Positions 1 through 9,716 of a stretch of DNA of 64,000 bases are shown piece by piece. A program made the position numbers and the translations under genes. Position 1 is the stretch's first letter; every line of letters begins with the position of its first letter. Source of the stretch: Thalassobaculum litoreum DSM 18839 (lineage in GTDB: Bacteria > Pseudomonadota > Alphaproteobacteria > Thalassobaculales > Thalassobaculaceae); contig NZ_FNBW01000014.1 of NCBI RefSeq assembly GCF_900102465.1, positions 84,819-148,818 of the forward strand. Reading direction: 5' to 3'. The notes beneath the pieces were generated by a model. It searched no databases, had not been told where the DNA came from, and was given only the letters and a program-made list of their open reading frames with translations.

Positions 1-112
1 ACTCGGGTTTGGCGCGGGGCGAGACCGCCTATATAAAGCGCGCGATTTCCCGAGGATCGTGATCGGCGGCAGCAGCCAGGACCGCCGGCACGGGAGGAAG
101 AGGACGCACGCC

Positions 113-1915
113 ATGAGCCCTTACGCCGCCCCCCTGCGCGACATGCGCTTCGTGCTGAACGACGTGGTCGGTCTCGGCCGCATCACGGCCCTGCCCGGGC
201 TCGACGGCACCGACCCCGACCTCGTCTCCCAGATCCTGGAGGAAGGCGGCAAGCTGGCCGGCGACGTCCTCGCCCCGCTGAACTCGGTCGGCGACAAGTA
301 TCCCCCGACGCTGGAAAACGGCGTGGTGCGCACGCCCAACGGATTCCCGGACGCCTACCGCCAGTTCGCCGAGGGCGGCTGGAACGGCGCCCCCTTCGAG
401 GAGGAATACGGCGGCATGGGCCTGCCCTGGCTGGTCTCCACCGCCCTGCAGGAGATGTGGCAGGGCGCCAACCTCGCCTTCGGCCTGTGCCCGCTGCTCA
501 CCCAGGCGGCGATCGACGCTCTGCGCGAGGTCGGCTCCGACGAGCAGAAGGCGCTGTATCTGCCCAAGCTGGTGTCCGGCGAGTGGACCGGCACCATGAA
601 CCTGACCGAGCCCCAGGCCGGGACCGATCTGGGCGCCATCCGCACCAAGGCGGAGAAGCAGGACGACGGCAGCTACCGCCTGCGCGGCCAGAAGATCTAC
701 ATCACCTGGGGCGATCACGACTGCACCGCCAACATCATCCATCTGGTGCTGGCCCGCTCGCCCGACGGCGTTGCCGGCACCAAGGGCCTGTCGCTCTATA
801 TCGTGCCGAAGTTCATCCCCGACGCCGACGGCAATCCGGGGACGCGCAACGACGTGCGTCCGGTCGGTCTGGAGCACAAGCTGGGCATCCATGCGAGCCC
901 GACCTGCGTGATGGCGTATGGCGAGGACGAGGGCGCGGTCGGCTGGCTGGTCGGCGAGGAAAACCGCGGCATCGAGTACATGTTCATCATGATGAACAAC
1001 GCACGGCTCGCCGTCGGCCTGCAGGGCGTGGCGATCGCCGAGCGGGCCTATCAGCAGGCCGTCGACTATGCCCGCAACCGGGTGCAGGGTCGGGCGATTT
1101 CCGGCTTCAGCGGCGGCGTGACGATCATCAACCACCCGGATGTGCGCCGGATGCTGATGACCATGAAGGCGCAGATCGAGGCGATGCGCGGGCTGGTCTA
1201 CGACACGGCCGCCGCCATCGACACCGCCGACCGGCATGGCGACAAGGACATCGCCGCCGCCGCCCAGCGCCGGGTCGACCTGCTGATCCCGGTGGCCAAG
1301 GCCTGGTGCACGGATACCGCGGTGGAGATCTGCTCCACCAACATCCAGGTGCATGGCGGCATGGGCTTCATCGAGGAGACGGGTGCGGCCCAGCACCACC
1401 GCGACGCCCGCATCCTGCCGATCTACGAGGGCGCGAACGGCGTCCAGGCGCTCGATCTGGTCGGCCGCAAGGTCGCCCGCGACGGCGGAGCGGCCATGGG
1501 CGAACTGCTGGCCGATATCGATATGACCCTGTCCGAACTGTCCGAGCACGCGGCGGGCGACACGACCCTGCACGCCATGCATCGCCACCTGTCGACCGGC
1601 CGCAAGGCGCTGGCCGAGGCGACCGACTGGGTGGTGGCGACCATGCCGGGCGACCCGGCGGCGGCGGCCTCTCCCTCGGCGGTGTTCCTGAAGCTGTTCG
1701 GCCTGGTGGCCGGCGGCTGGCTGATGGCCCGTTCCGGGCTGGCGGCTCGGCGTCTGCTCTCGGAAGGCGGCGATGTCGACGCGCGGTATCTGGAGGCGAA
1801 GCTGGTCACGGTGCGGCACTACGCCGACCATGTGCTGGCCCAGGCGCCGTCGCTGCTGGACACGATCACCGCCGGCGGCGAGACGGTGATGGCCCTGGCG
1901 GAAGACCAGTTCTAG
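113..1915 (+). CDS. Acyl-CoA dehydrogenase, DmdC-like long form
   Basis: A 600-residue FAD-dependent acyl-CoA dehydrogenase that would oxidise an acyl-CoA to the enoyl-CoA and pass electrons to ETF. The N-terminus MSPYAAPLRDMRFVLNDVV and the length (600 against about 380 for ordinary members) fit the family of 3-methylmercaptopropionyl-CoA dehydrogenase (DmdC), which has an extra C-terminal domain. The motif LTEPQAGTDLG (about residue 163) is the FAD/substrate signature and YEGANGVQALDLVGRK (about residue 440) carries the expected catalytic Glu. The ATG at 113 is chosen because GGAGGAAGAGGA lies just upstream; an earlier in-frame ATG at 59 has no such site. The real substrate cannot be read from the sequence, as no other dmd gene is nearby. 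Confidence 0.9.
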   Translation: MSPYAAPLRDMRFVLNDVVGLGRITALPGLDGTDPDLVSQILEEGGKLAGDVLAPLNSVGDKYPPTLENGVVRTPNGFPDAYRQFAEGGWNGAPFEEEYGGMGLPWLVSTALQEMWQGANLAFGLCPLLTQAAIDALREVGSDEQKALYLPKLVSGEWTGTMNLTEPQAGTDLGAIRTKAEKQDDGSYRLRGQKIYITWGDHDCTANIIHLVLARSPDGVAGTKGLSLYIVPKFIPDADGNPGTRNDVRPVGLEHKLGIHASPTCVMAYGEDEGAVGWLVGEENRGIEYMFIMMNNARLAVGLQGVAIAERAYQQAVDYARNRVQGRAISGFSGGVTIINHPDVRRMLMTMKAQIEAMRGLVYDTAAAIDTADRHGDKDIAAAAQRRVDLLIPVAKAWCTDTAVEICSTNIQVHGGMGFIEETGAAQHHRDARILPIYEGANGVQALDLVGRKVARDGGAAMGELLADIDMTLSELSEHAAGDTTLHAMHRHLSTGRKALAEATDWVVATMPGDPAAAASPSAVFLKLFGLVAGGWLMARSGLAARRLLSEGGDVDARYLEAKLVTVRHYADHVLAQAPSLLDTITAGGETVMALAEDQF

Positions 1916-1955
1916 GCGGGAGCGGGTTTCCCTGGGCTCCCCTTACTTCCCAAAT

Positions 1956-1984
1956 GCACTCCCCGGACTGAATCCGGGGAGTGC
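1956..1984. terminator. Bidirectional hairpin terminator
   Basis: A perfect 12-bp stem (GCACTCCCCGGA, loop CTGAA, then the complement) lies between the convergent acyl-CoA dehydrogenase and lipoprotein genes. There is no long T-run, so termination strength is inferred. Confidence 0.6.
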
Positions 1985-2006
1985 GATGAGATAGAAGGGG
2001 CCGCTC

Positions 2007-2648
2007 CTACTTCACCACCCCTTCCAGCGGGTTCAGGCGGAAGCCGAAATCGTTCGGGTTGCCCGAGAACGACCCCAGGATCGGCGGGTCGCCGCGGCCG
2101 CGGTTGCGGTCGTCGATGGCGAACATCTCGCGGATGCCGCTGCGCGTCATGTCGCGCAGGGTCGGGTCGTCGAGCGACTCGATTTTCGGGCCGCTCACCT
2201 TGGTGCCGCCGATCGCCTCGCCGCGGGTGCAGAAGGCGAGGAACAGGTTGGTGCGGTCGGTATAGCGGGCGGCGGGCACGTCCGACGACCGGGCCTCGGA
2301 CTCGCACACCTCCGCCGTCGACAGGGATTCCACCGGATCGAACAGGGCGATGATGCGGAAGTTCGGGTGGGTCGCCGCCCCCACATCCGACGTGAAGGTC
2401 GTCGGCATGCCGAAGACGGCGCCGCTCGCCGCCTCGGCCATGACCGAGGCCACGGCGTCATGGTTTCCGAGCGCGCCCGGCGGGTTGGCGGCGCGCAGAT
2501 AGACCGGGCTCTCGCCGCCGGCATAGCGCAGGAACGCCCGGCGCCCCTCGGAATCCGTCGGCTGGATGGTGTTCTGCGCCGTTATGCAGCCGGCGAGCGC
2601 CAGGGCCGCTATTCCCAACAGACCGACCCGTCGACCGATTTTCCGCAT
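2007..2648 (-). CDS. Predicted lipoprotein of unknown function
   Basis: A 213-residue protein starting MRKIGRRVGLLGIAALALAG, followed by C: a positively charged n-region, a hydrophobic core and a lipobox (LAGC, Cys about residue 21). It is therefore probably a periplasmic lipoprotein. The start at 2648 is supported by GAGGAGGAAC just upstream; longer in-frame starts would bury the signal peptide. The mature part has no domain that I recognise, only a few scattered Cys. It is transcribed away from the DUF924 gene and converges on the acyl-CoA dehydrogenase. Function unknown. Confidence 0.75.
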   Translation of the reverse strand: MRKIGRRVGLLGIAALALAGCITAQNTIQPTDSEGRRAFLRYAGGESPVYLRAANPPGALGNHDAVASVMAEAASGAVFGMPTTFTSDVGAATHPNFRIIALFDPVESLSTAEVCESEARSSDVPAARYTDRTNLFLAFCTRGEAIGGTKVSGPKIESLDDPTLRDMTRSGIREMFAIDDRNRGRGDPPILGSFSGNPNDFGFRLNPLEGVVK

Positions 2649-2788
2649 GTTCCTGTTCCTCCTCGTCAGACCTTCTATGTGCGTATCCGATCCAACGACG
2701 GCAAGGCTACGTCCCGTCGGCCGGTCCGGCCATCCGCATGCTTCAACCTTTGCGATGGCTCGGTTAAGGTCGCGCCGGGAGGAACCCG

Positions 2789-3349
2789 ATGAGCAGTGCA
2801 ATGCCGACAATCTCCGCCGCCGACATCCTGGACTTCTGGTTCACCGAGTGTTCCGAGGAGGACTGGTTCAAGAAGAGCGACGCCTTCGATGCCACCCTGC
2901 GCGACCGATTCGGGACCGCCCATGAAGCGGCCGCCCAGGGGCAGCTTGACGGCTGGGCCGAGACGGCGGACGGCCGGCTCGCCCTGATCCTTCTGCTCGA
3001 CCAGATGTCGCGCAACCTGTTCCGCGGCTCGGCCCGCGCCTTCGCCCAGGATCCCGCCGCCCTCGCACTGGCCCGCCGCGCCATCGCCGAGGGCGATCAC
3101 GTGGGGACGACGCGCGAGCGGCGCCTGTTCCTCTATCTGCCCTTCGAGCATAGCGAGAACCCGGCGGATCAGGCCCTGTGCCTGGCGCTGTTCGTCGCCC
3201 TGGGGGACGATGGCCTGACCGACTATGCCGACCGCCACAAGGTGATCGTCGACCGGTTCGGCCGCTTTCCCCATCGCAACGAGGTGCTGGGCCGCGAGAG
3301 CACGCTCGCGGAACGCGCCTTCCTGCAGGAACCCAATTCATCGTTCTGA
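2789..3349 (+). CDS. DUF924 family protein
   Basis: A 186-residue cytosolic protein with the DUF924 hallmarks: ADILDFWFTE at the N-terminus, a central LLLDQMSRNLFRG and a later FLYLPFEHSEN. Members are all-helical, TPR-like folds of about 180-200 residues, so the length is normal. The biochemical role of the family is not established. The ATG at 2789 has GGGAGGA upstream. The gene is followed after 47 bases by the hydroxyacid dehydrogenase in the same direction and may be co-transcribed with it. Confidence 0.85.
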   Translation: MSSAMPTISAADILDFWFTECSEEDWFKKSDAFDATLRDRFGTAHEAAAQGQLDGWAETADGRLALILLLDQMSRNLFRGSARAFAQDPAALALARRAIAEGDHVGTTRERRLFLYLPFEHSENPADQALCLALFVALGDDGLTDYADRHKVIVDRFGRFPHRNEVLGRESTLAERAFLQEPNSSF

Positions 3350-3396
3350 CCCGATACGCGCTGAAAGATCACGCCCCGACAGAAGGACGCCAACCC

Positions 3397-4338
3397 GTGA
3401 GCACCAAGCCCGATCTCCTCGTCATCTCCCCCTGGTACGACGTCGCCATGGAGGAACTGGACGACCATTTCACCGTCCACAAGCTCTGGGAGGCCAAGGA
3501 CAAGGCGGCCATGCTCGCCTCCCTCGCCGACAGCTGCGTGGCGATCGCCGGAGCGACCGCCTGCGGCGCCGACATCATGGACGCCCTGCCCAGGACCAAG
3601 GTGATCGCCCATCACGGCGTCGGCTATGACGGGGTCGACGTGAAGGCGGCGACCGAGCGCGGCATCAAGGTCTCCAACACCCCCGACGTGCTGAGCGACG
3701 AGGTGGCGGATTTCGCCCTCGGCCTGCTGCTGGCGACCTGCCGCAAGATCCCCCATGCCGACCGTTACGTGCGCGCCGGCAAATGGGAGAGCGAGGGCAA
3801 CATGGCCTTCACCCAGCGCGTCCACGGCCGCAAGGTCGGCATCCTCGGACTGGGCCGCATCGGCATCGAGATCGCCCGGCGCTGCGAAGGCTTCAAGATG
3901 GACATCGCCTACCACACCCGCAGCCAGAAGGACGTGCCGTACACCTATTACGGCGACCTGCCGTCCATGGCGCGGGATGTGGATTTCCTCATCGCCATCG
4001 TGCCGGGCGGGGCGTCGACCAGGCACATGATCAACCGCGAGGTGCTGGACGCGCTGGGTCCCGACGGGGTGCTGGTGAACGTGGCCCGCGGCTCGGTGGT
4101 GGACGAGGCGGCGCTGATCGAGGCGCTGCGCGACGGCCGGCTCGGCGCGGCCGGCCTCGACGTGTTCGACCAGGAGCCCAAGGTGCCCCAGGCGCTGAAG
4201 GACATGACGGAGACCGTCGTCCTGCAGCCGCACCAGGCCAGCGCCACCCACGACACCCGCCTGGCGATGGGGCGGCTGGTGATGGAGAACGCGCTGGCGG
4301 GCCTCGCCGGCAAGCCGCTGATCACGCCGGTGAACTGA
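3397..4338 (+). CDS. D-isomer-specific 2-hydroxyacid dehydrogenase
   Basis: A 313-residue NAD(P)H-dependent dehydrogenase of the glyoxylate/hydroxypyruvate reductase type, interconverting 2-oxo acids and D-2-hydroxy acids. The Rossmann motif GILGLGRIGIEIARR is at about residue 147. The catalytic triad is visible as Arg in NVARGSVVDE, Glu in DVFDQEP and His in LQPHQASAT. The start is set at GTG 3397 (MSTKPDLLVIS) because GAAGGA lies about 10 bases upstream and the protein then has the usual family length; an upstream extension would overlap the DUF924 gene. Exact substrate unknown. Confidence 0.88.
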   Translation: MSTKPDLLVISPWYDVAMEELDDHFTVHKLWEAKDKAAMLASLADSCVAIAGATACGADIMDALPRTKVIAHHGVGYDGVDVKAATERGIKVSNTPDVLSDEVADFALGLLLATCRKIPHADRYVRAGKWESEGNMAFTQRVHGRKVGILGLGRIGIEIARRCEGFKMDIAYHTRSQKDVPYTYYGDLPSMARDVDFLIAIVPGGASTRHMINREVLDALGPDGVLVNVARGSVVDEAALIEALRDGRLGAAGLDVFDQEPKVPQALKDMTETVVLQPHQASATHDTRLAMGRLVMENALAGLAGKPLITPVN

Positions 4339-4350
4339 GGCAGGGCTGTC

Positions 4351-4378
4351 CGGCCGGCCGTCGCAGGACGGCCGGCCG
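4351..4378 (+). terminator. Hairpin terminator after the hydroxyacid dehydrogenase gene
   Basis: A perfect 12-bp stem CGGCCGGCCGTC with loop GCAG and its complement begins 13 bases after the stop codon. It is very GC-rich and has no T-run. Confidence 0.55.
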
Positions 4379-4529
4379 TCACCACGCTCGCGCCGAGACC
4401 TCCCGGTTTTTCGCATACACCACGGACCGATTTCCCGGGACAGGGCCGCCGACATAGTGTGTGAATGCTGTCTGAAAGTCTGCTAAGTCTAGGCTCTCGG
4501 CGGAAAAATCATGATGTGATCCAGCGGCG

Positions 4530-6569
4530 ATGAAGTTCAAACACAAGATCATGGCTGCGTTGCTGGCAGCCGGCATCCTGCCGATGATCGTGATTTCCCT
4601 GTTGGACCTCTCCCGCATGTACACCATGGCCGAAGACGCGGCCCGTGCGGAAATCGCCTCCGTCGTCGACCTGAAACAGGAGATGGTCGAGACCTATTTC
4701 GGAACACTTCTGAGCATTGCCCGAACGCTCGCGATCAATCCGGTGGTCACCGACGCGACGCGGGCCTTTACCGCCGCCGTCGACGAACTGGACGCCTCGC
4801 AAGACGTCGCCGTGGACCCCGAGAGCCTGGAGGCGCGCTATCGCTATCAGCAGGAAAACACCACGGGGGCAACGCCGGACGATCTGGCCCGCTGGATGAA
4901 GATCGACCCGGTGTCGGAGAAGCTTCAACACCTTTACATTTCGGACAACCCCCAGGAAATCGGTGAGAAACACCGCCTCATGAGGGCTGGCGACGGCAGT
5001 CGATACTCAAGCCTGCATGAGGCCTATCACCCGTACTTTAAGGCATATCTGGAAGAGTTCGCGTTCTACGATATCTTTCTGTTCGAGCCTGACGCGGGCC
5101 GTATCGTCTACTCGGTCTTCAAGGAGCTCGATTACGGCACGTCCTTCGTTGACGGCCCTTACAGCGGCTCGGCATTCGGACGGGCCGTTCAACAGATCAT
5201 TCGCGACCAGTCGGACGACCTCGTCTTCGTCGATTTCGAACCCTACGAGCCCTCCTACAATCAGGATGCGTCGTTCCTGCTGGCGCCCCTTAAGGACAAG
5301 GGCGAGCTGATCGGCATCATCGCTTTCCAGATGCCGGTCGACCGGATCAACGCGATCGTCAACAAGGACATCGCCGGCTTCGAGACCGCCGAAACCTTCC
5401 TGATCGGGTCGAACGGACAACTGCGTTCCGTCCCGGAGACCGCCGACGATCTTGCCATTGGCACGGCCCTGTCCAGCGAGGTCGTCACCCGGGCCCTCGG
5501 CGGTACGCAAGGGCGCATCGCGGCGACGGATCACAAGGGTGTACCGGTCATCGCCGGGTTCGAGCGGGTCAGTCTTCCCGGGCTCGACTGGAAGATCATC
5601 CTCTCCGTGACGGAAGAAGAGGCGATGGCGGATGCCAATGCCTCGATCCGCAACGCCCTCGTCACCCTTGGCGTGTTCAGCCTGCTCATCCTGGCATGCG
5701 GCTATGGGTTGGGGGTGGTTCTCCTGCGGCCTATTCAGGCCCTCGGCCGGGATTTTCACGAAAGCGTCGTCGGCGCGATGACCGCCCTGCATCGAGCGTC
5801 GAGACAGTCCACGATCGCCGCGGAATCGATGGTCGCAACGGCCGACTCGACCAGCCGCCAGGGCTCTGTCGTGAAGGAAAACTCGGTTGCCGCGGCGGAG
5901 AACGTCTCCGTCGTCGCCGTCGCGATGGATCAGATGGCGTCCTCGATCCAGGAGATCGTCAAAGGGGTGACCAAGACCTCGGGTCTCACGGATGACGCGT
6001 CCGACAGGGCCAATGCGGCGACGTCCTCGCTGCAGAACCTGGAAACCGCAACGAAGCGCATCACCGGCGTGGTCACCCTGATCAAGGACATCGCCAACAA
6101 GACGAACCTGCTGGCCCTGAACGCCTCCATCGAGGCGGCCCGGGCGGGAGATGCCGGGCGCGGATTTTCCGTCGTCGCCGAAGAGGTCAGAAAACTCGCG
6201 GCCCAGACCACCGCTTCCACCGAGGAAATCGGCTCGGAAGTCGACAGCGTGACCAAGGCCGTGCGGGAGAACGTCGCCGCCATCCGGGCCATCACCGAGG
6301 CCATCGAGCTCGTCCGCGAACAGGCGACGGCCATGTCCACCGCCGCCGAGGAACAGGGTGCGGTGACGACGGACATCACCGGCAACATGGCGGACACGGC
6401 CCAGCGCGTCTCCGCCGTCGATCAGACCATCGGCGGTGTCGAGTCGGCCTCGGCCGAGGCGGCCGTGGCGGCGAGAGACGTGATGCAGCAGATGCAGAGC
6501 GTGGACGAGGCCGAACGGAAAGTGACGCAGGCGGTCGACGCTTTCCTGAAGAAGTTCAAGGATATTTAG
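4530..6569 (+). CDS. Methyl-accepting chemotaxis protein with periplasmic sensor domain
   Basis: A 679-residue transmembrane chemoreceptor. Residues about 7-26 form the first membrane helix, about 27-375 a large periplasmic region of Cache size, and about 376-400 the second helix (a hydrophobic run ending GLGVVLLRP). The C-terminal half is a coiled-coil signalling domain with the conserved hairpin tip [20 protein letters not shown] near residue 530, which binds CheA/CheW. The segment after the second helix keeps an RPI start typical of HAMP but then runs into the coiled coil, so HAMP is short or degenerate. There is no C-terminal CheR-binding pentapeptide (it ends KKFKDI). No che genes are nearby. 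The ligand is unknown. Confidence 0.92.
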   Translation: MKFKHKIMAALLAAGILPMIVISLLDLSRMYTMAEDAARAEIASVVDLKQEMVETYFGTLLSIARTLAINPVVTDATRAFTAAVDELDASQDVAVDPESLEARYRYQQENTTGATPDDLARWMKIDPVSEKLQHLYISDNPQEIGEKHRLMRAGDGSRYSSLHEAYHPYFKAYLEEFAFYDIFLFEPDAGRIVYSVFKELDYGTSFVDGPYSGSAFGRAVQQIIRDQSDDLVFVDFEPYEPSYNQDASFLLAPLKDKGELIGIIAFQMPVDRINAIVNKDIAGFETAETFLIGSNGQLRSVPETADDLAIGTALSSEVVTRALGGTQGRIAATDHKGVPVIAGFERVSLPGLDWKIILSVTEEEAMADANASIRNALVTLGVFSLLILACGYGLGVVLLRPIQALGRDFHESVVGAMTALHRASRQSTIAAESMVATADSTSRQGSVVKENSVAAAENVSVVAVAMDQMASSIQEIVKGVTKTSGLTDDASDRANAATSSLQNLETATKRITGVVTLIKDIANKTNLLALNASIEAARAGDAGRGFSVVAEEVRKLAAQTTASTEEIGSEVDSVTKAVRENVAAIRAITEAIELVREQATAMSTAAEEQGAVTTDITGNMADTAQRVSAVDQTIGGVESASAEAAVAARDVMQQMQSVDEAERKVTQAVDAFLKKFKDI

Positions 6570-6606
6570 TCCGAACAGCCTTTGCGAGGCGGCCGGATTC
6601 GGTATC

Positions 6607-7377
6607 TCAATACCCTGCCGACACCGTCGCCGGCCTGCCGTCCAGCGTCGCCAGCAGCGCGTCCAGCAGACCGCTGGCGCCGAAGCGGAAGTTGCTTGGC
6701 TCGGCCCGCCCGTTGATCGCATCCGCCAGCCGCAGATAGGCGGCCGCCTGTTCGGTGGTGCGCACGCCGCCGGCGACCTTCACGCCGACCGGGCGGCCCG
6801 CCGCCGCTGCGACATCCAGCAGCACATGGGCGGCCTCCAGCGTGGCGGAAATCGCCACCTTGCCGGTGGAGGTCTTCAGGAAATCCGCCCCCGCGTCCAC
6901 CGCCAGCGCCGCCGCCTCTCGGATCGCGGACGGGGTCAGCAGGCGCCCGGTCTCCAGGATCACCTTCAGGGTCGCCTCGCCGGTCATCAGCCGGGCCATG
7001 TCGAGCACCGCCCGGGCCTCCGCGACCCGGCCGGTCAGCAGGGCGGTATAGGGCAGCACCACGTCGATCTCGTCGGCGCCGTCGGCGATGGCCGGCAGGA
7101 TCTCGTCGCGTACCTGCTCCACATTGTCGCGGCCGTGCGGGAAGTTGACCACGGTGCAGACCGTCACGCCGCTTCCCTCCAGCCGGTCGCGGCAGAGCGG
7201 CACGAAGCGCGGCCACACGCAGACGGCGGCGACCGGGCCTGCGGGGGTGACCGCGCGGCGGCAGAGTGTCTCGATGGCCGCGTCGTCGTCGCCGTCGTTC
7301 AGCGAGGTCAGGTCGAGGCAGGCGATCGCCCGGCGGGCGGTCTCGGCCAGGGCATCGGTGGAGGTGTCAGAGGTCAT
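6607..7377 (-). CDS. deoC: Deoxyribose-phosphate aldolase
   Basis: A 256-residue class I aldolase that splits 2-deoxyribose-5-phosphate into glyceraldehyde-3-phosphate and acetaldehyde. The Schiff-base Lys is in DFLKTSTGK (about residue 165) and the proton-relay Lys in VKVAGGVR (about residue 200). It is the last gene of the leftward nucleoside operon; its start overlaps the end of the purine nucleoside phosphorylase by 11 bases, so translation is probably coupled. It would supply the final step of deoxynucleoside breakdown. Phosphopentomutase, which would link PNP to this enzyme, is not in the window. Confidence 0.93.
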   Translation of the reverse strand: MTSDTSTDALAETARRAIACLDLTSLNDGDDDAAIETLCRRAVTPAGPVAAVCVWPRFVPLCRDRLEGSGVTVCTVVNFPHGRDNVEQVRDEILPAIADGADEIDVVLPYTALLTGRVAEARAVLDMARLMTGEATLKVILETGRLLTPSAIREAAALAVDAGADFLKTSTGKVAISATLEAAHVLLDVAAAAGRPVGVKVAGGVRTTEQAAAYLRLADAINGRAEPSNFRFGASGLLDALLATLDGRPATVSAGY

Positions 7378-8203
7378 CGGCGGCGATCCCGGCGAAGGCG
7401 GTGAGCAGGCGGGCGAGGTCCATGGCCATACCGGCCCCGGTGGTCATGACGTCGGCATGGTCCAGCGCGGCGCCGGCGCCCATCCCGGCGGCCAGGTTTG
7501 TGATGGTCGAGATCCCGGCCACCTTCACCCCCATATGCCGCAGCGCGATGCATTCCGGCACGGTGGACATCCCGACCGCATCGGCGCCCAGGGTCCGGAA
7601 GGCGCGGATCTCCGCCGGGGTCTCGAAGCTCGGGCCCGGGTACCAGAAGTAGACGCCTTCCGCGAGGTCGAGTCCGATTCCCTCGGCGGCGGCGGCCAGA
7701 TGGCCGCGCAGGCCCGGATCGTAGGCGGTGGTCATATCGATGAACCGGGCACCCAGCGCATCCAGGTTCGGTCCGGTCAGCGGGTTCTGGCCGGACCAGT
7801 TGATGTGGTCGGCGATCGCCATCAGCCGGCCGGGTCCGACCTCCTCGCGCAGGGAGCCAGCGGCGTTGGTCAGCACCACCGCATTGCAGCCGAGCCGGAC
7901 GAGCGTGCGCACGGGACGCACCACGTCGGCCATCGGGTGCCCTTCATAGGCATGGGCCCGGCCGCGCAGCATGGCGACCGGCACACCGCCGAGCGAGCCC
8001 AGCCGCAGCCGTCCGGCATGGCTGTCCACGGCGGGCTTCGGAAAGCCGGGAATATCGGCATAGGAAATGTCGACCGGGTCCGTGATCGCCTCGGCGCAGG
8101 CATCCAGCCCGGAGCCGAGCACAATACCGAGAAGCGGCCGGAACCCGGGGGCGGCAGCCTGGATGGCCGCGACGGCGGCGTCTATACGGTCGATTTCGGT
8201 CAT
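7367..8203 (-). CDS. Purine nucleoside phosphorylase (trimeric, human-type family)
   Basis: A 278-residue enzyme that phosphorolyses purine (deoxy)nucleosides to base and (deoxy)ribose-1-phosphate. It has the GIVLGSGL phosphate-binding start (about residue 25), SHAGRL, NAAGSL (about residue 105), YPGPSFETPAEI (about residue 185) and GMSTVPE with TNLAAGM near the C-terminus. These define the low-molecular-weight PNP family, which usually prefers guanosine and inosine. The start at 8203 overlaps the stop of the upstream GNAT gene as ATGA, so a longer upstream start is not needed. It works with the importer and DeoC of the same operon. Confidence 0.92.
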   Translation of the reverse strand: MTEIDRIDAAVAAIQAAAPGFRPLLGIVLGSGLDACAEAITDPVDISYADIPGFPKPAVDSHAGRLRLGSLGGVPVAMLRGRAHAYEGHPMADVVRPVRTLVRLGCNAVVLTNAAGSLREEVGPGRLMAIADHINWSGQNPLTGPNLDALGARFIDMTTAYDPGLRGHLAAAAEGIGLDLAEGVYFWYPGPSFETPAEIRAFRTLGADAVGMSTVPECIALRHMGVKVAGISTITNLAAGMGAGAALDHADVMTTGAGMAMDLARLLTAFAGIAADDL

Positions 8204-8724
8204 GACAGGGCGATCCGATAAATGACGCCGGGATAGAGCGGGCCGCAGGGCCGCTGGACGATGTCGCTGCCGCAGAGCTCGCCGCCCAGGCTTTCGGAGA
8301 TCCGGCGGCTGCGGTGGTTCTCCTCGGCCGCGACATAGAGCACGTCCGCCTCCCTCAGGACGTCGCGGACATAGCCGATCAGGCCGACGATTGCCTCCCG
8401 TCCGTAGCCCTGGCCCTGGGCATCTGCACGGATCCAGATGCCGAGGTCGGGTCGCTGGTGCTTGCGATAGTGAATGCCCCCCATGCCGAGAAACCGCGTC
8501 GACGCCTTTTCCCGGATCGGCACCGCCACCTCGCGCCCCTCTGCCGCCAGGACCAGCCATTTGCGGCCGAGCTCGCGGATCTCGTCCACGGACTGCGCCG
8601 GATTGAAGGTCATGTACTCGCAGATCTCCGGCGTGACGGCGTCGAAGATGTCCCGCGCGTCGTCCGCGCGATAGGCGCGCAGGCGCAGCCGCTCGGTCTC
8701 GATCTCCAGGGACGACAGGTCCAT
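8200..8724 (-). CDS. GNAT family N-acetyltransferase (RimJ/RimL-like)
   Basis: A 174-residue acetyltransferase with the RimJ/RimL type N-terminus IETERLRLRAYRADDA and the acetyl-CoA loop ADAQGQGYGREAI (Q/R-x-x-G-x-G/A, about residue 118). The substrate is unknown. It sits between the second permease and the purine nucleoside phosphorylase, coupled to the latter by an ATGA overlap, so it belongs to the nucleoside operon, yet no acetylation step is known in that pathway. Possible roles are resistance to a nucleoside-like compound or protein acetylation; both are guesses. Confidence 0.82.
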   Translation of the reverse strand: MDLSSLEIETERLRLRAYRADDARDIFDAVTPEICEYMTFNPAQSVDEIRELGRKWLVLAAEGREVAVPIREKASTRFLGMGGIHYRKHQRPDLGIWIRADAQGQGYGREAIVGLIGYVRDVLREADVLYVAAEENHRSRRISESLGGELCGSDIVQRPCGPLYPGVIYRIALS

Positions 8725-8732
8725 GGCCCGCC

Positions 8733-9716
8733 TCACCGTTCCTTCACATAGGGCACGCCGATCGCCCGGGGGGCGATGGCCTTGCCGATGAAGCCCGCGA
8801 GCAGGATCACCGTCAAGGCATAGGGCAGGGCCTGGATCAGCGCCACCGGCGCCCGGCCGATGCCGGGGATCTCCACGCCTTGGAGCCTTGTGGCGACGGC
8901 GTCGAGGAAGCCGAACAGCAGGCAGGCCATCAGGGCCGGAACCGGCCGCCACTTGCCGAAGATCAGGGCGGCCAGCGCGATGTAGCCCTTGCCCGCCGTC
9001 ATGTCGCGCACAAAGGCGGCGGACTGGGCGGTGGAGAGATAGGCGCCGGCGATCCCGCACAGCGCCCCGGTGAACAGCAGCGCCCGGTAGCGCAGGAAGG
9101 TCACCGAGATGCCGGCGGTGTCGACCGCGCTCGGGCTCTCGCCGACGGCGCGCAGGCGCAGGCCGAACCGGGTGCGGTACACCACCCACCAGTTGAACGG
9201 GACGGAGAGCAGAGCGACATAGACCAGGATGTTGTGGCCGCTGATCACCTCGGCATAGAGCTGGCCGATCACCGGGACCTCGCGGACCGCGGTGGCGAAG
9301 GGCCAGACCAGGGCGCGGAACCGGCCGTCGGAGGCCAGCGGCGGCGTCTGCCCGCCCTGGGAGAACCAGGCGATGCCGAGCACAATGGTCAGCCCGGCCA
9401 CCAGCACGTTGATCGCCACGCCGCTGACCACCTGGTCGCCGCGATGGGTGATGCAGGCGAAGCCGTGCAGCATGGCGAGCGCCGTCGACACCGCCATGGC
9501 GGCGAGCAGTCCGAGCCAGGCATTGCCGGTGACATAGGCGGTGGCGGCGGCGGCAAAGGCGCCGGCCAGCATCTTGCCTTCCAGCCCGATATCCACCACC
9601 CCGGAGCGCTCGCTGAACAGCCCGGCCATGGCGCACAGGATCAGCGGCGCGGCAACCCGGATGGTGGCATCCAGGGTCAGGATCGACAGCAGCCAGAGAT
9701 CGGCGAGGTCGGTCAT
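8733..9716 (-). CDS. Nucleoside ABC transporter permease (BMP-type system, second permease)
   Basis: A 327-residue inner-membrane protein with about eight to ten hydrophobic segments, of the RbsC/YufQ family. The motif FSERSGVVDIGLEGKMLAG (about residue 37) is the family signature near the N-terminus. It would pair with the upstream permease (start and stop overlap as ATGA at 9713-9716) and the ATPase at 12132-13736 to import nucleosides delivered by the BMP-family binding protein. The start at 9716 is chosen by the overlap; an upstream Met at 9752 would extend into the neighbour. Confidence 0.9.
   Translation of the reverse strand: MTDLADLWLLSILTLDATIRVAAPLILCAMAGLFSERSGVVDIGLEGKMLAGAFAAAATAYVTGNAWLGLLAAMAVSTALAMLHGFACITHRGDQVVSGVAINVLVAGLTIVLGIAWFSQGGQTPPLASDGRFRALVWPFATAVREVPVIGQLYAEVISGHNILVYVALLSVPFNWWVVYRTRFGLRLRAVGESPSAVDTAGISVTFLRYRALLFTGALCGIAGAYLSTAQSAAFVRDMTAGKGYIALAALIFGKWRPVPALMACLLFGFLDAVATRLQGVEIPGIGRAPVALIQALPYALTVILLAGFIGKAIAPRAIGVPYVKER

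Noticed and set aside
29..1831. A 600-codon open frame on the minus strand opposite the acyl-CoA dehydrogenase
   Set aside because: It is a shadow caused by high third-position GC; the translation is rich in Arg, Gly and His with no family motif, and the plus strand has a clear enzyme.
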